Shown here one piece after another: positions 10,927 to 21,953 of a stretch of DNA of 64,000 bases; position 1 is the first letter of the stretch; each line of letters opens with the position of its first letter. Source of the stretch: Stenocarpella maydis (Eukaryota > Ascomycota > Sordariomycetes > Diaporthales > Diaporthaceae); contig NQMI01000016.1 of assembly GCA_002270565.1 (NCBI GenBank), positions 124,001-188,000 of the forward strand, in the 5' to 3' direction. A model generated the notes under the pieces. The model saw only the letters and a list, made by a program, of their open reading frames with translations. It made no database searches and was not told the DNA's origin. Position numbers and translations under genes: made by a program.

Positions 10927-11125
10927 CTTGGTATCTGTTCTTTCTGCGCGAGTTGAGTGAGTGTTGAGCAGGCACCTCAGGCGTCGCATTACCCGTTCGG
11001 TTGGCTGGCGTTGATGGCAAAGGTTTGGAGAAAACCGAGAGGGAAGCTTGTTTTAGACATTGAACCAGTGATTTAAATCAGTTCAAGCTAGTCTACAATG
11101 CCCAGGGCAGTATGTAGGCACCCCA

Positions 11126-12686
11126 ATGCCTCATAGCAACTATAGGTCTATGCATTCGCTCGTCCTGGGCCTGGCTCTGCGTTGCCCGATTCCCTGCCTT
11201 AGCTTGGCTTCCCAGTGGTTGTCGGACTGCGAAAAGCATCATGGAGACAAATGCGAGCAGAACCAGGACTCGGTACTTCCGAAGCGAGTAATTGAAATCG
11301 GGCATGTCCTTCAAGATGGTTCGCTGAGCACACGGCTGGTGACTACCGATGGCAGCCGTGGCAGATATCTGACGTTCAGCTACTTTTGGGGAAGCGCCCC
11401 TTTTTTACCTTGACTGTCGACAACATTGACGATCTGCACAGATCTCTACCCAGCAATATGGTCCCAAAGACGATACAGGACGCTAAAGTACTGACGCAGC
11501 ACCTCGGTTTTCGCTACCTCTGGGTCGATAGTCTCTGTATTATCCAAGGGGATGACACTGTTGCGGCTGCCGATTGGAAAGAACAGTCACGCGAAATGGG
11601 GAGAATATATCGCTCAGCTTTAATGACGATCGCGGCAGCGGCTGCCACGGACTGCCACGCTGGCCTATTCCAGGCGCGACCGCCCCCGGAGGTTCCTTAC
11701 TGCCCTGTTCTTCAGCGACAAGGGAGCCAAGACATGGTCTATCTGGGCCAGGGCCTGCAGAATATTCAAAACCAGACGGAACCGCTCAGTCTGCGCGGCT
11801 GGGCACTCCAGGAAGCAGTCCTCTCCAGGCGCCTGCTCACCTTTGGGACCGCCGAGTTATCCTGGAAGTGCCGCTGTTGTAACTGCCGAGAGACCGTACT
11901 CCTGGAGCTGCCCAACGAGGCTCCATCCACCAGCGTGCTCAGCACGGCGCCAGAGATCTCGGCATCGTGGGTGAAGCTCGTCGAGGAGTTCAGCCACCGG
12001 GAACTGGCCTTCCTGACTGATAAGCTGCCTGCCATCGGCGGGTTGGCGGTGGTTGTCTCTGATGCCCTGGGACACGAGTCGGAATTTGGAAAAATGAGGC
12101 GCACCATATGCTTCTTTGGAGACATCTGGGAAGCGTACGAGACGGGAGTCGGGCCTTCTCCAGGCAGAAGATGCCCCGTGCACCTACTTGGTCCTGGGCA
12201 TCTGTTGATGGCGGAGTGGAGTTTTTAAAAGGTGGCGTGCAGCCAGTGCGGCTGGAAATCAAGGATAAGTCACCTATTATTACCGGGCGTGTCATAAAGA
12301 TTGCCTCCATTAGGTATCAAGCGGAGGGGAGCTATTATGGCAGATTCGAACAACACCGGCCGTGGACGGGGTTTCAAAGGACAATGAAGACCTTCGTGGA
12401 TGATTTGGATGACATACCGGAAGCACATAGAAATGGCCCCAGAGGAAATTGTCTGGTAAATGTGTGGTTTTTCTTCTTGGGAAAAGCCGAAGGACTGATC
12501 CTGGTTCCTGCTGAACCAAGAGCAAACCAGACGAGACACTTCGCGCGGGGTAATATGAAACGACTACATGAGCTGGTTTCCGGCGAATCTCATTCAGTGG
12601 GTAGATACCGGCGAGTCGGTGCTTTCGTGGGATACGTGGAACCACAAACGAAACATAACCAAGCCGTTACAGTGGAGATAGTATAG
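11126..12686 (+). pseudogene. HET-domain protein gene with two frameshifts
   Basis: HET (heterokaryon incompatibility, PF06985) proteins mediate non-self recognition and cell death in filamentous fungi. The hallmark segments appear in order across three frames: WLSDCEKHHGDKC, RYLTFSYFWG (frame 1, to 11410), TIQDAKVLTQHLGFRYLWVD and SLCIIQGD, MGRIYRSALMTIAAA, SLRGWALQEAVLSRRLL (frame 2, to 12228), and RAPTWSWASVDGGV with the C-terminal part (frame 3, to 12686). The first shift lies in the TTTTGGGG run at 11384-11391, the second at about 12135-12165. Each is explained by one missing base. The gene is otherwise near full length, so the decay is recent or the breaks are homopolymer sequencing errors. 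The start at 11126 is uncertain. Confidence 0.8.
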
Positions 12687-13027
12687 AACTGGACGTTCGG
12701 GCTGACTGGTGATGAAAATCAAGGTCACTTCAGTACTGGGACCGAGTTTTCAGAGGACTGAAACAGAAGATTCCCATTTATTGTCTATGTGTTGTCGAAG
12801 TCATCGTCCAGAAAGCCTCGAATGGTGTCATATGTCTGTCAGCACTTTCCGGCTAAGGATGGAACGAGTGCGCGTCAGCGATCATTTTCATTGAAAAAAA
12901 AGACCCGCCTGATACATTCAGACCAACTCAAGTATTCTCTGGTTAAGTGGTAGCCAGATGCTTCTGAATCGAGTACTGCTAGTAACAACAACCGAATGGG
13001 AACGACTTCACAAGACTCAGACACCGA
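12687..13027. other. Intergenic between convergent genes
   Basis: 3' flanks of the HET gene and the carboxypeptidase. No gene is seen; there is a short A-run at 12893-12901. Confidence 0.5.
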
Positions 13028-14500
13028 TCAGGCCCTCTGAAGCATGGCCAACACGCCGGCCCAAGTCTCCACCGCCGTTGGCGTGATCTGGTTAGCGGGC
13101 AGTACGAAGCCATATGTTCCCGTGTCCCTCAGCTCGTACGTGTAACTATAGGTCGCATTGCCGGTGGCATCGACATAGTCAACACTGGACCCGGTCGTGG
13201 CATAGAGTGTGCTGCAGGACTTTCCGATGGTGTAGGATGTCCCGGAGACGCCTGCAATGGCAGTCCTGGCAGCAGAAGCTAGTGACTGCAGGGCGGCGTT
13301 ATTATCGGCGGTGGCAGCGCAGTTATACCCATAGGCTACGCAGTGATAATTAGCAAATGTGGTCCTGGGCGAGATAAGACGGGGACGGGGCTGGCAGGGA
13401 GAGCGAAGTCGGCCATGCAGGCCTGGACTTACCCCAGAGAATGTACTGGCCATAGGAGTGGAAGTCGATGTAGAGGCTGATACCGCGGGATGCCTTGAGC
13501 TCCTGGATCTGAGAAACAAGACCCCTGGTCTCGGGAGCGTCACTTGCCGCCTGGCCTGGTTGTGATAACTCGGTCAGTTAAGTTGACTTGGCAAGCATCC
13601 ATTGGGACTGATTTCCTACCCTTGTATGTCTCAGAGCAAGGGTTTGTAGATGCGCCCCCGGTAGCAGACCACTGGTAGGGCCAGTTGCGGTTGATGTCTC
13701 GACCGACGCACGAGTTGCCGCTGACCGTCTGGCGGTTCTTGCGCCACAGGCGGTCCGTGGTCTGCGAGTAGACGAACCCGTCCGGATTCACGACGGGCGT
13801 GATGTAGAAGTCGAACTTGTCCACGACGGCCTTGACGGCGGCATTCGACGCGTACTGCGTCAGCAGCGTGTACGCGATGTACTCTGTGGTTTTGGATGTG
13901 ATCCACTCGCGGGCGTGGACGTTTCCGTGGAACACGACAGCGGGCTTGGAGCCCTTGCCTCCGCTGCCCCAGATGTGGATGCCTGTAAGCGCCCGGCCGC
14001 CAACTGATGAGCCGATGGTGTAGATCTCCGAGCTATCTGGGAAGCTGGCCTGGAGGTCGCTCAGGAAGGTCAGGTGGGAAGCGTATGGATGGTACGCAGT
14101 GAACCATGAGGCGTCGGGAACTGTTGGTTAAAGCCCGGGTCAATATAACCACACCAAGCACGGAGGATCCGGCGAAAAGCCTACCAGCCAGGGCCTGAGA
14201 CAGCTCGCCCTCAGCAGCAATGCTCGCACCGACATCCTCGTCGAGGACAGTGCTGCTCACTCCGAGTTCCTCCACGGCAGACACCGAGCCAGGGGCAACC
14301 ACAACATCGACAGCGCCGGTGCTACCAGGGTTCAGCACATGGGCCGCGAGCTGCGACACCTCTGCGGCCACGACCTCGTCAGAGCCCACGTCTACGCGCA
14401 GGATCTTGTAGCCGGTGTAGTCGACCTGTGCGTCTTTTTCTGGGAGCACGGCGGCGGTTGCCAGGGACAGCAGAAGTGACGAGATCAGCATTTGCTTCAT
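13028..14500 (-). CDS. Secreted M14 metallocarboxypeptidase A-like
   Basis: Exons 14500-14185, 14120-13620, 13555-13433 and 13335-13028 give 415 residues in perfect phase. Introns are 64, 64 and 97 nt. Intron 3 has a TGCTAAT branch site. A signal peptide (MKQMLISSLLLSLATAAV) and a propeptide of about 85 residues precede the catalytic domain. Zinc ligands and catalytic residues of the carboxypeptidase A family are visible: HAREW (HxxE), RDINRNWPYQW (substrate-binding Arg/Asn), DFHSYGQ (third ligand) and YTYELRDTG (catalytic Glu). The enzyme is expected to remove C-terminal residues from peptides outside the cell. A TATA-like sequence lies about 77 bp upstream of the ATG. Confidence 0.95.
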
Positions 14501-14576
14501 GGTGGACAGACGAGCGCTTGCAGGTTGGCTGCCCCCAAGACTATTGCGCCGTGTGAGGAGCGACCTGTTCTCTTGG

Positions 14577-14583
14577 TTATATA
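14577..14583 (-). promoter_or_regulatory. TATA-like box of the carboxypeptidase gene
   Basis: TATATAA on the minus strand, about 77 bp before the ATG at 14500. Its position fits a core promoter with a short leader. Confidence 0.45.
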
Positions 14584-16369
14584 GTCGATCTCCGCCATTT
14601 GAATGTGTAATGGATATATAACAGCAGCTGACGCCATCGTGGATGAGGAAGGTTAAGCCTTGCCCAGCGCCGCGCCAAGTTGGAATGATAAGACGTGCCC
14701 AAGCCTGCTGCCCCCAAATTCCCCCTTCTATGAGGAGCCGGCCTGGGCTAGCAACTTATACCTCCCCGCCTTGCCCTGAAGGGAAGGTGGCCGGTGTCTT
14801 GGGTAGCAAAGCGCCAAGCGCCCTCCCGCACAATTCGAGTACAACAATTCGCTCGGACGGGCCAAGACAATAATTAGTGGCAGACGGTCAGGGATACCAA
14901 GCTCAACTGCTGCTTGTCTTGGTCCATGCCGCCGCATCACTGAACTGGGCAGGTGTGACCTTGCATTTGATTCACAGTTGTTCATGTCATCATCAGTTGA
15001 TTTCAGGTGTTTTCTCTTCCGGGGCTGTGAGCTTTAATTAGAGCATCTCCTACGGATAACTAGGTAGTTACCTGGGTACTTTGTTGGCCTTTGGCTACTC
15101 ATCCTGAACGATCTCTGCGCGGCTTCAAGTCCGTCTCAACTAGCCTCAGCACGAGGCTGTCACTATTTTGTTAGTGATAGGCTGTTATGTTTTAAAACTC
15201 ATTATTATCAACGTTGTAACTATTTCTTATTAACGCTGCGCCTCTAAGCGTTTAACTATGACTGTGTAAAGGGACCGCCGCAGCCTTGTTTTTAACAGAA
15301 TTGTAACTGGATTAGGAAGGAAACCACCTCGAGGGGAGCTGTGTTGTGTCCCGATTTGGATGTCCAAGCCCTCTAACTACTTCAGTATCTTTGTCTTCGG
15401 CATCAAGAACTCCGACACTTATGGGTAGAGATTTTCAACATCATTTATACCCTCTTGGGGCTCTTCCCCAAGTCTGTTCAGATTTCATTCGTCTCTTCCA
15501 GCACGTTGGGGCAACCAATGCCACAGCAGATTATCATAGCTACAACATACACACCTGACTCTAAATATACTAGTAAACAGTCACTGTGCTGAGAACGAAT
15601 TATGTTCTTAGTCAGTCCCAACTTTGTCATCTTGCTCTTGTAATCCCTATTCTTCAGTGACCTTCCCATTTGCATTCTCAACTCTTGTGCATGACTTAGC
15701 TTTTTGCTGATCATAAGTGCCCTTTCCTCACGAATGAGACCTACTAATCTATTATAACTGTCGTGTTGGGCACATCAATCCTGAATGCGACCACGTCCCT
15801 TCACAATTAACCCAATTGCACGACGCCCTGAGTCAGAATAGATATCCCGTTGAAGTGCGCTGAGACTTTCGGCGGATTAATGATTATGGAATCTACATGT
15901 CGTCTGTGAATTGTCTCACCCGCTTGGCTCTTACGATTTCCCGGGTACTTAAGTACACCGCTAAGCCACCAAGAGATTCTTTGCCATCATAGCTTGAGGA
16001 ATTGAAGCTCTTGATGACAGCGCGCCAATGCCACGGATTCTACTCTGGTACGCGCTGCGTGGGCAATTGCGGTGGCTAAGAATACGTCAAAGATGTCTTC
16101 TTTGGATGTACGGTTGCAGGGCTTTACGGCAACGAGACTCAGGGTGTCGTTGGGCTTACATTTGCGACAGTGCCTGTGAGGATACGCCTCGGTGACTGCG
16201 ATGATAAACCACTCGCGCAGAGCCTGGAAGAAATGCAGGTTGCGGGAGCCAATGCCAGAGGCCACCAGCAAGGTGGTCTTTAGTTCATTCAAGATCTGCG
16301 TTCCTCAGCGAAGAAAACTGCATCCTTCCAGGACCAGCTGGTCGTCCAGTCCAAGACCCATCCTACTTT
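14584..16369. other. Intergenic, no intact gene
   Basis: The 15150-15300 part is AT-rich with TTATTA-type words. A minus-strand frame at 16292-15987 (FFQALREWFIIAV, EDIFDVFLATAIAHAA) is weakly protein-like and may be more decayed sequence next to the amidase relic. I cannot assign it. Confidence 0.4.
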
Positions 16370-16610
16370 GACGAGCAGTGGAACGCCATAGAGGGGACTG
16401 CGTAGTCTTCCCTGCCATCTCTCGTTGCCTAGTCGCTCTGCCCTGACCAGCAGACTGGCTCGATCGGCGACGCGGGTCAAAGCATTCAGGTGCATGCTAT
16501 CATGATTGAGCGATGTGGTCAAGGTAGGCATTGACTGCGTCCGCGCTGGTGACTGTGCCACTCGCGAGCAGCCTCTGCAGTCCCGCCGCCGTCAATTTCA
16601 GGAGGTCCAT
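16370..16610 (-). pseudogene. N-terminal relic of an amidase-signature gene
   Basis: The ATG at 16610 opens MDLLKLTAAGLQRLLASG, then TSADAVNAYLDHIAQ, typical of the start of fungal amidases. A stop or frame change follows near 16500. The next frame reads HLNALTRVADRASLL, ERLGNERWQGRLR and SPLYGVPLLVK, matching the segment just before the amidase catalytic Lys region. After LLVK (about 16370) the similarity ends. The catalytic Ser-cisSer-Lys core is absent. It is a truncated, frameshifted relic, divergent from RFT1. Confidence 0.65.
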
Positions 16611-16937
16611 GTTATGCAGAAGTGACCTTTCAAGAAATGATGATGTCGAAAGTCACTCCTTACAAGCGCATTGAATGTTGTCTCGTCGTGGTGGAGCTGT
16701 GCCACTTCCAAGTCCACAGGCCTCCTTGGAAGTGGAAGGGTTAGGGTCTGGCAGCGACATACCTCACCCATGCATACTTGCATCGTGCTTGAGCCGACTC
16801 CATCCCAACCTGTCTTCTCGCTGGCTGACAGACGACCACGACATCACTGCCCTCCCCAGTGCCGGCCTTGCCCAGAAACAGCAAAGAAGGATTCAGTCTT
16901 CCAAATTTGCAGGGGAAAAGGCCCGTCAGTCTACCAA

Positions 16938-18823
16938 ATGGCAGGGGACGACGGCGAGGCAAAGGTGGTACGGGGCGCCTCGCTCCTCATCCTGCTGCAG
17001 GTCCTCTCGCGCGCAGCCACCTTCGTCGCCAACCAGCTCCTCCTGCGCTTCATGACGGCCTCCCTCCTCGGCGTGTCCACCCAGCTCGAGGTCTACTACC
17101 TCTCGGTCCTCTTCTTCGCGCGCGAGAGCCTGCGCGTGGCCATCCAGCGCCAGGGGCCGCTGGCAGCTGATCCGCCGTCCCCTCCACCACCGCGCGATGG
17201 CGCGATGACTCCTGGGCAGGGTGACCACGACGACAACAGGCAGGATGCCAGCCGGGCTGCCGCCGCCGCCGCCCAGGAGACCCAGGCCGTGGTGAACCTG
17301 GGGTACGTCGCCGTCGCGCTGGGGCTCGGCGTCGCCGCGCTGCTGGGCCGCATGTACCTCGCCTCCGTCCCCGCCGCCACGCTGCTGTCCACGCCGTACC
17401 TGGTCCCCTCGGTCTACGCCTACGCCCTCTCCTCGGCCCTGGAGCTGCTGTCGGAGCCGGCGTTCGTAGTGATGCAGGTGCGGCTGCGGTTTGGCGCGCG
17501 CGCGTCGGCCGAGGGCGCCGCCACCCTTGCCAGGTGCACCGTCACGCTCGCCGCGGCGGTCTGGGCATCCCGGAGCGGCGTCGAGCTGGGTGTGCTGCCG
17601 TTTGCGCTGGGGCAGGTTGCCTACGGGTCCGGGCTTCTCGCGACGTACACCCTGTACGGCGCGGGGCTTGCGAGGGAGGAGGGCTTTTCTCTGTTCCCGA
17701 GGCGGATGGGCCACGGGAGGGAGTACATCATGTCATACTTCTACCAGCCGACCCTCAAGCTCGCGTCGTCGATGATGCTGCAGAGCTTCGTCAAGCACAT
17801 CCTGACTCAGGGCGACACCTTTCTCGTCACCATTCTATCTACGCCCACCGCGCAGGGCGTCTACGCGCTGGCGAACAACTACGGCGGTCTCGCGGCCCGG
17901 CTGGTCTTCCAGCCCGTGGAGGAGAGCAGCCGTAACTACTACAGCCGGCTGTTGTCCAGCGACAGCGAGCCCAAACCATCCTCCCAACCCACAGAGAAAG
18001 GCACCGCAAAAGAGGACGACGACGACAGCGTCCAGGCTGGCCCGCGGCCTTCCAAAGCAGCACTCGCCCAGGCCTCCGAGAACCTGACCGCCCTGCTCCG
18101 CTTCTACACCTTCGCCTCGGTGCCCCTCCTGGCCCTCGGCCCCACCGCCGCGCCGCTCGTGCTCTCGCTCATCGCCGGCCCGCGGTGGACGGCCTCGGGG
18201 GCGGGCGAGGCCCTCGCCGCGTACGTCTACTACATCCCGCTGCTGGCCATCAACGGGCTGGCCGAGGCGTTTGTCGCCTCGGTCGCCACCGAGGCGCAGG
18301 TGCACCTGCAGTCGGCATGGATGACAGCCTTCTCAGTGCTGTTCGGGGTCAGCGGCTATGTGTTCCTGAGCGTGCTCGGCTGGGGCGCCGTCGGGCTCGT
18401 CTGGGCCAACGGGATCAACATGGCCGGGCGCATCGCCTGGGCTTTGTGGTTCATCAGGCGCTATTTCGCCCAGAGGGGCGCCCGGTGGGACGTCATGGAT
18501 CTCTTGCCCAACCCGCTGGCTGTTCTGGCTGCAGCGGTCGCGAGCCAGGTCGTGAGGAGGGTTGTGGATTCTGGGAGCGCCGCCGCGGGAGTAAAAGCTG
18601 TCCTTGGGGAGCTGATTAAGGTTGCGGGCACCGCCGTGCCTTTTGTGGGCGTGTTGTAAGTTCTAAAACTGCCCATCTCATCTTGATTATCCGCTGTCTA
18701 AATGCCTCTTGTTTTCTGCGTTACTGATTCATGTTCCGCAGAGCATTCGCCGAGCGCCGGTTCCTCATCCAGTGTTACCAAGCTGTCCGGGGTGGCAGCC
18801 CCGGTGCTCCAAAACCACAATAG
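16938..18823 (+). CDS. RFT1: RFT1 lipid-linked oligosaccharide translocation protein
   Basis: RFT1 is an ER multi-pass membrane protein required for luminal supply of Man5GlcNAc2-PP-dolichol in N-glycosylation. The ATG at 16938 (MAGDDGEAKVV) precedes GASLLILLQVLSRAATF and the RFT1 hallmark LLGVSTQLEVYYLSVLFFARES. Later come EPAFVVMQVRLRFG, SYFYQPTLKLASSMMLQSFVKH, TQGDTFLVTILS and GVYALANNYGGLAARLVFQP. A first exon to 18655 ends in a GTAAGT donor. The 86-nt intron (18656-18741) leads to a small last exon, 18742-18823, coding AFAERRFLIQCYQAVR and a short Pro/Gly tail. The result is 599 residues. Without splicing the protein would stop at 18659. A Pro-rich, Asp-rich, Ala-rich insertion sits near residues 80-120. 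The coding sequence is very GC-rich. Confidence 0.93.
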
Positions 18824-18935
18824 AGAAATACAAGATACCAGTCGGTCGTGTTTCAACAACCTGCAACGTCTCTGCGAGCATATAACCCTCTAAAGTCTAG
18901 GGGGCACCATCTAAAATCATGTGGCCTGCTCTGCT

Positions 18936-20841
18936 CTAGTCGAAAGTGATCTTTGTCGCCTTCTTGCTCATGTCAACGTTCTTGAAGAAGGCGCCGTATG
19001 CGTCGTGCTGCTTCTTCTTGACGGTCGTGCCGAACTTCATGAGCTCCTCCGGCACAGGCTGGCCAGCCGCCTTCAGCACATTGATCAGGGAACCCGAGTG
19101 TGTCTTGTCGTGCTCTGTGAACAGAGTGATGGCCTTGCCCTCCTTGCCTGCACGTCCAGTCCGGCCGATACGGTGGACATAGTCCTCGATAGTCAGAGGG
19201 AACTGAGAGAAGAAGTTAGTGGCCCGTAGCTCCAGACCGGCGGGGCATCTTGTGAGAACTTACCGTCAGGTTGACCACGAGCTTCACCTCGGGGATGTCC
19301 AGACCTCTGGCGGCAACATCCGTAGCCAGCATGATCGTCGTTGTTCCGGCCTTGAACGCTTCAAGACTCCTTGTACGCTGCTCCTGCCTGAGGTCGCCGT
19401 GGATGGCGCACACGTTGAGGCCACGGCTTGTCAAGAACTGCTCCACACGGGTCGTCTCCTTCTTGTACAGGCAGAACACCAGGATACGATCGTTGTGCGC
19501 CTTGCCCCTCTGGGCGTCCTTGAGGATCTCCAGCAACCGCCTCTCCTTTCCTCTCGGGTCCACAACCTCTACTGTCTGGGCAATCCGGCTGTTTGCCTGC
19601 AGCTCGATGATACCATTTCCGTTGCCGTCGCCTGTCTCGCCGCCGGGCTTGTTCTTGTTGATGATCACCTTGACGGGGTTGACCATGAACGTCTCGGCAA
19701 GTCCCCTGACCTCGGAGGGCCATGTCGCCGTGAACATGAGTGTTTGCCTCTTCTCCTTGGCCGGGCACGAGCCAATGATCAACTTGATATCGTCCTCGAA
19801 ACCCTTGTCCAACATACGATCGGCCTCGTCTAGGACGACGAATGCGGCCTCGGAAAGCGATATGGTGCCATCGGACAAGAAATCCTTCAAGCGGCCCGGG
19901 GTGGCTACGATGATGTCTGCACCCTTGCGGAGGAGGTTGCGCTGGTCGTCCTTGCTTGCACCACCATAGATGCACACCGCCTTCAGGCCGACCAGGGACG
20001 CCAACGTGCTGGTCGACTCGTGCGTCTGCATCGCCAGCTCGCGGGTGGGCGATACTATCACGGCACGGGTAGGGGCGACCCTGTTGTTGGTCGGCTTTGG
20101 CAGGGACAGGAGGGCCTCCACGCAGGGGAGCGAGAAGGCATATGTCTTGCCGGAACCGGTCTCGGCGATACCGACGACGTCACGGCCCGAGAGAGAGAAG
20201 GGCCAGGAGGCGGCCTGGATGGGAGTCGGGGTCGTGAAAGTTCCAAAGGGGTTCTTGGACAGGAGGCGCGAGGTGGGGAGATGGGAGAACTTGAGGACTG
20301 GGCGCAGGGTGGTGGAAGGGTTCGTCTGGTCGTGGATGGAAATGTGATTTTCGTCGAGGAAGGCCTTAACCTCGGACTCGGGGACAGCGGTGAGGGCCTC
20401 GGTTTGCTGGTACTTGGATGGCGCACCGTTGGCGACGGGCGCTCCTGCGGTGGCCTCCTTGTCTGTTTTCTTGTCCTTCTTTTTATGCTTCTTGTCCTTC
20501 TTCTCCTTCTTGGCAGTGGGCTGGTCCTCGACAGCGTCATCGGTCGGGGCGTCAACATCCATGGCATCGGCTGCATCGGTGTCGGCGCCATTCTGCTCCT
20601 CTGACTGCTCCTTGTTGTTGTGTTTCCTGTCCTTCTTGTCCTTCTTGTCCTTCTTGTCCTTCTTGTCCTTCTTCTCCTTCTTCTTCTCGGACTTGTCCCT
20701 TTTCTCCTTCTTCTCCTTCCTTTCCTTCTCTTTTAAAGGCGCATCATCGGTGGCGGCAGTGGGAGCGTCAGTCTTGACCTTCTTGACCTTTTGTACAGCA
20801 TCGACCTCTCCTTCGAGGCGATGCTTCTTGCCGCCTGACAT
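18936..20841 (-). CDS. DBP3: ATP-dependent RNA helicase DBP3
   Basis: DEAD-box helicase of the nucleolus acting in 60S pre-rRNA processing. Exons 20841-19264 and 19202-18936 give 614 residues. The 61-nt intron has a GTAAGT donor and a CTAAC branch site. The N-terminal ~190 residues are a Lys/Asp/Glu tail with [12 protein letters not shown] repeats. Core motifs: [10 protein letters not shown] (Q motif), AETGSGKT (I), PTRELA (Ia), ATPGRL (Ib), DEADRM (II, DEAD), TATW (III, where most DEAD proteins have SAT), [12 protein letters not shown] (V) and [10 protein letters not shown] (VI). The TATW variant is characteristic of Dbp3. It is convergent with RFT1, with 112 bp between the stop codons. Confidence 0.93.
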
Positions 20842-21953
20842 GGTCGGGATATGTGCCGTGTAGTAACGGATTACACGGGTGCAGGCGGTTCGACGGGTGT
20901 CTGGAGTGCCTGGCGCAGTCCCAGGTTGGCTGTCTGGGATGCTCAACGCATCTCGAAATTTTCCTGGGTCCCCCAACTTTTCTGCCGGCCCGGGCCCTAG
21001 CTAGGCCCTCAGGCGCTTGGCCCAGTCTCGGCTGGCGTGTCTAAATACAGAAGGCGGTGAGCTGCAACGGCCCAGACCTTGGAGACCCTTGGTCTTTACT
21101 GTGGGCACGGCTGATGCATCGTGAACAAACACTACAAGCTAGAGTGGCAGCTCCCTTGCAGACCATCAGACCATGCGAGCGAGCCCCAGGATTCATCACC
21201 ATGTCCCGTTCGGCCCGCGGACTGCTTTGGAAAGGACATCATCGCTATACAGTCGACCTGAGGTGCGATGCTGCCTTCGCAAGACGAACTTTACTCGGCT
21301 TGACCAGCGACACGTGCGAGGCATTCTCTCCACTCGTCACCATCCTAGGATTCCTTCTTTTTCCATTACTTATTGGAATCCCATAGTCTAGACGAGCAGC
21401 AGTAGCGTGCACTTGGGCTTGGCATACACTCCGAGAACGGTTGCAATACCTATGAGCACATCATTCAACACCGTTCTGGCGCAACACAGCAGGAGAATTT
21501 ACTTGTCAATGCTGGCAGCTCCTGCAGCAGCCACTCACTCACAGCACCGTTGTTTCTCCGAAAGAGCCTCAAAGAAGAAGCTTTGACATCGGCGGCTGCT
21601 AGAGGCTTGGTTCGTTTTCCAGGGGCTGACTCAAGGACCTTGGCCCCAAGTGGAATGGCGAATATGGCGTCAGTCAGAGTTTGCGACCCACTAGGAGATC
21701 CTCAAAGCACCCCTGATTCCGCATCGCAGTTTTTGCGGCAAATCCCCCTCGGCCGTCCCAATGGTGAAAGACATTCGGCCGCAGGGGCGGTCGATGGGGA
21801 CTGTCAAATCAATTTATGTAAATGATATACTAGTGTATGTCAGCGCATGCGGCATCGGTGGTTCTCGGCCTGTCTTCTAAAGGGTCAAGTTGAAGCACCT
21901 TGGTCTGACCAAATCCACCTTCGATAGCTCTTCTCCAGCCACTTCATCGTACC
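20842..21953. other. Divergent intergenic region, no gene seen
   Basis: Lies between DBP3 and the permease gene, which diverge, so it should hold both promoters. Short reading frames here are not protein-like. There is a CT-poor, mixed leader just before 21954. Confidence 0.5.

Noticed and set aside
16926..17714. 262-codon minus-strand open frame
   Set aside because: It is the antisense shadow of GC-rich RFT1 coding sequence, with Arg/Gly/Glu-rich random composition.
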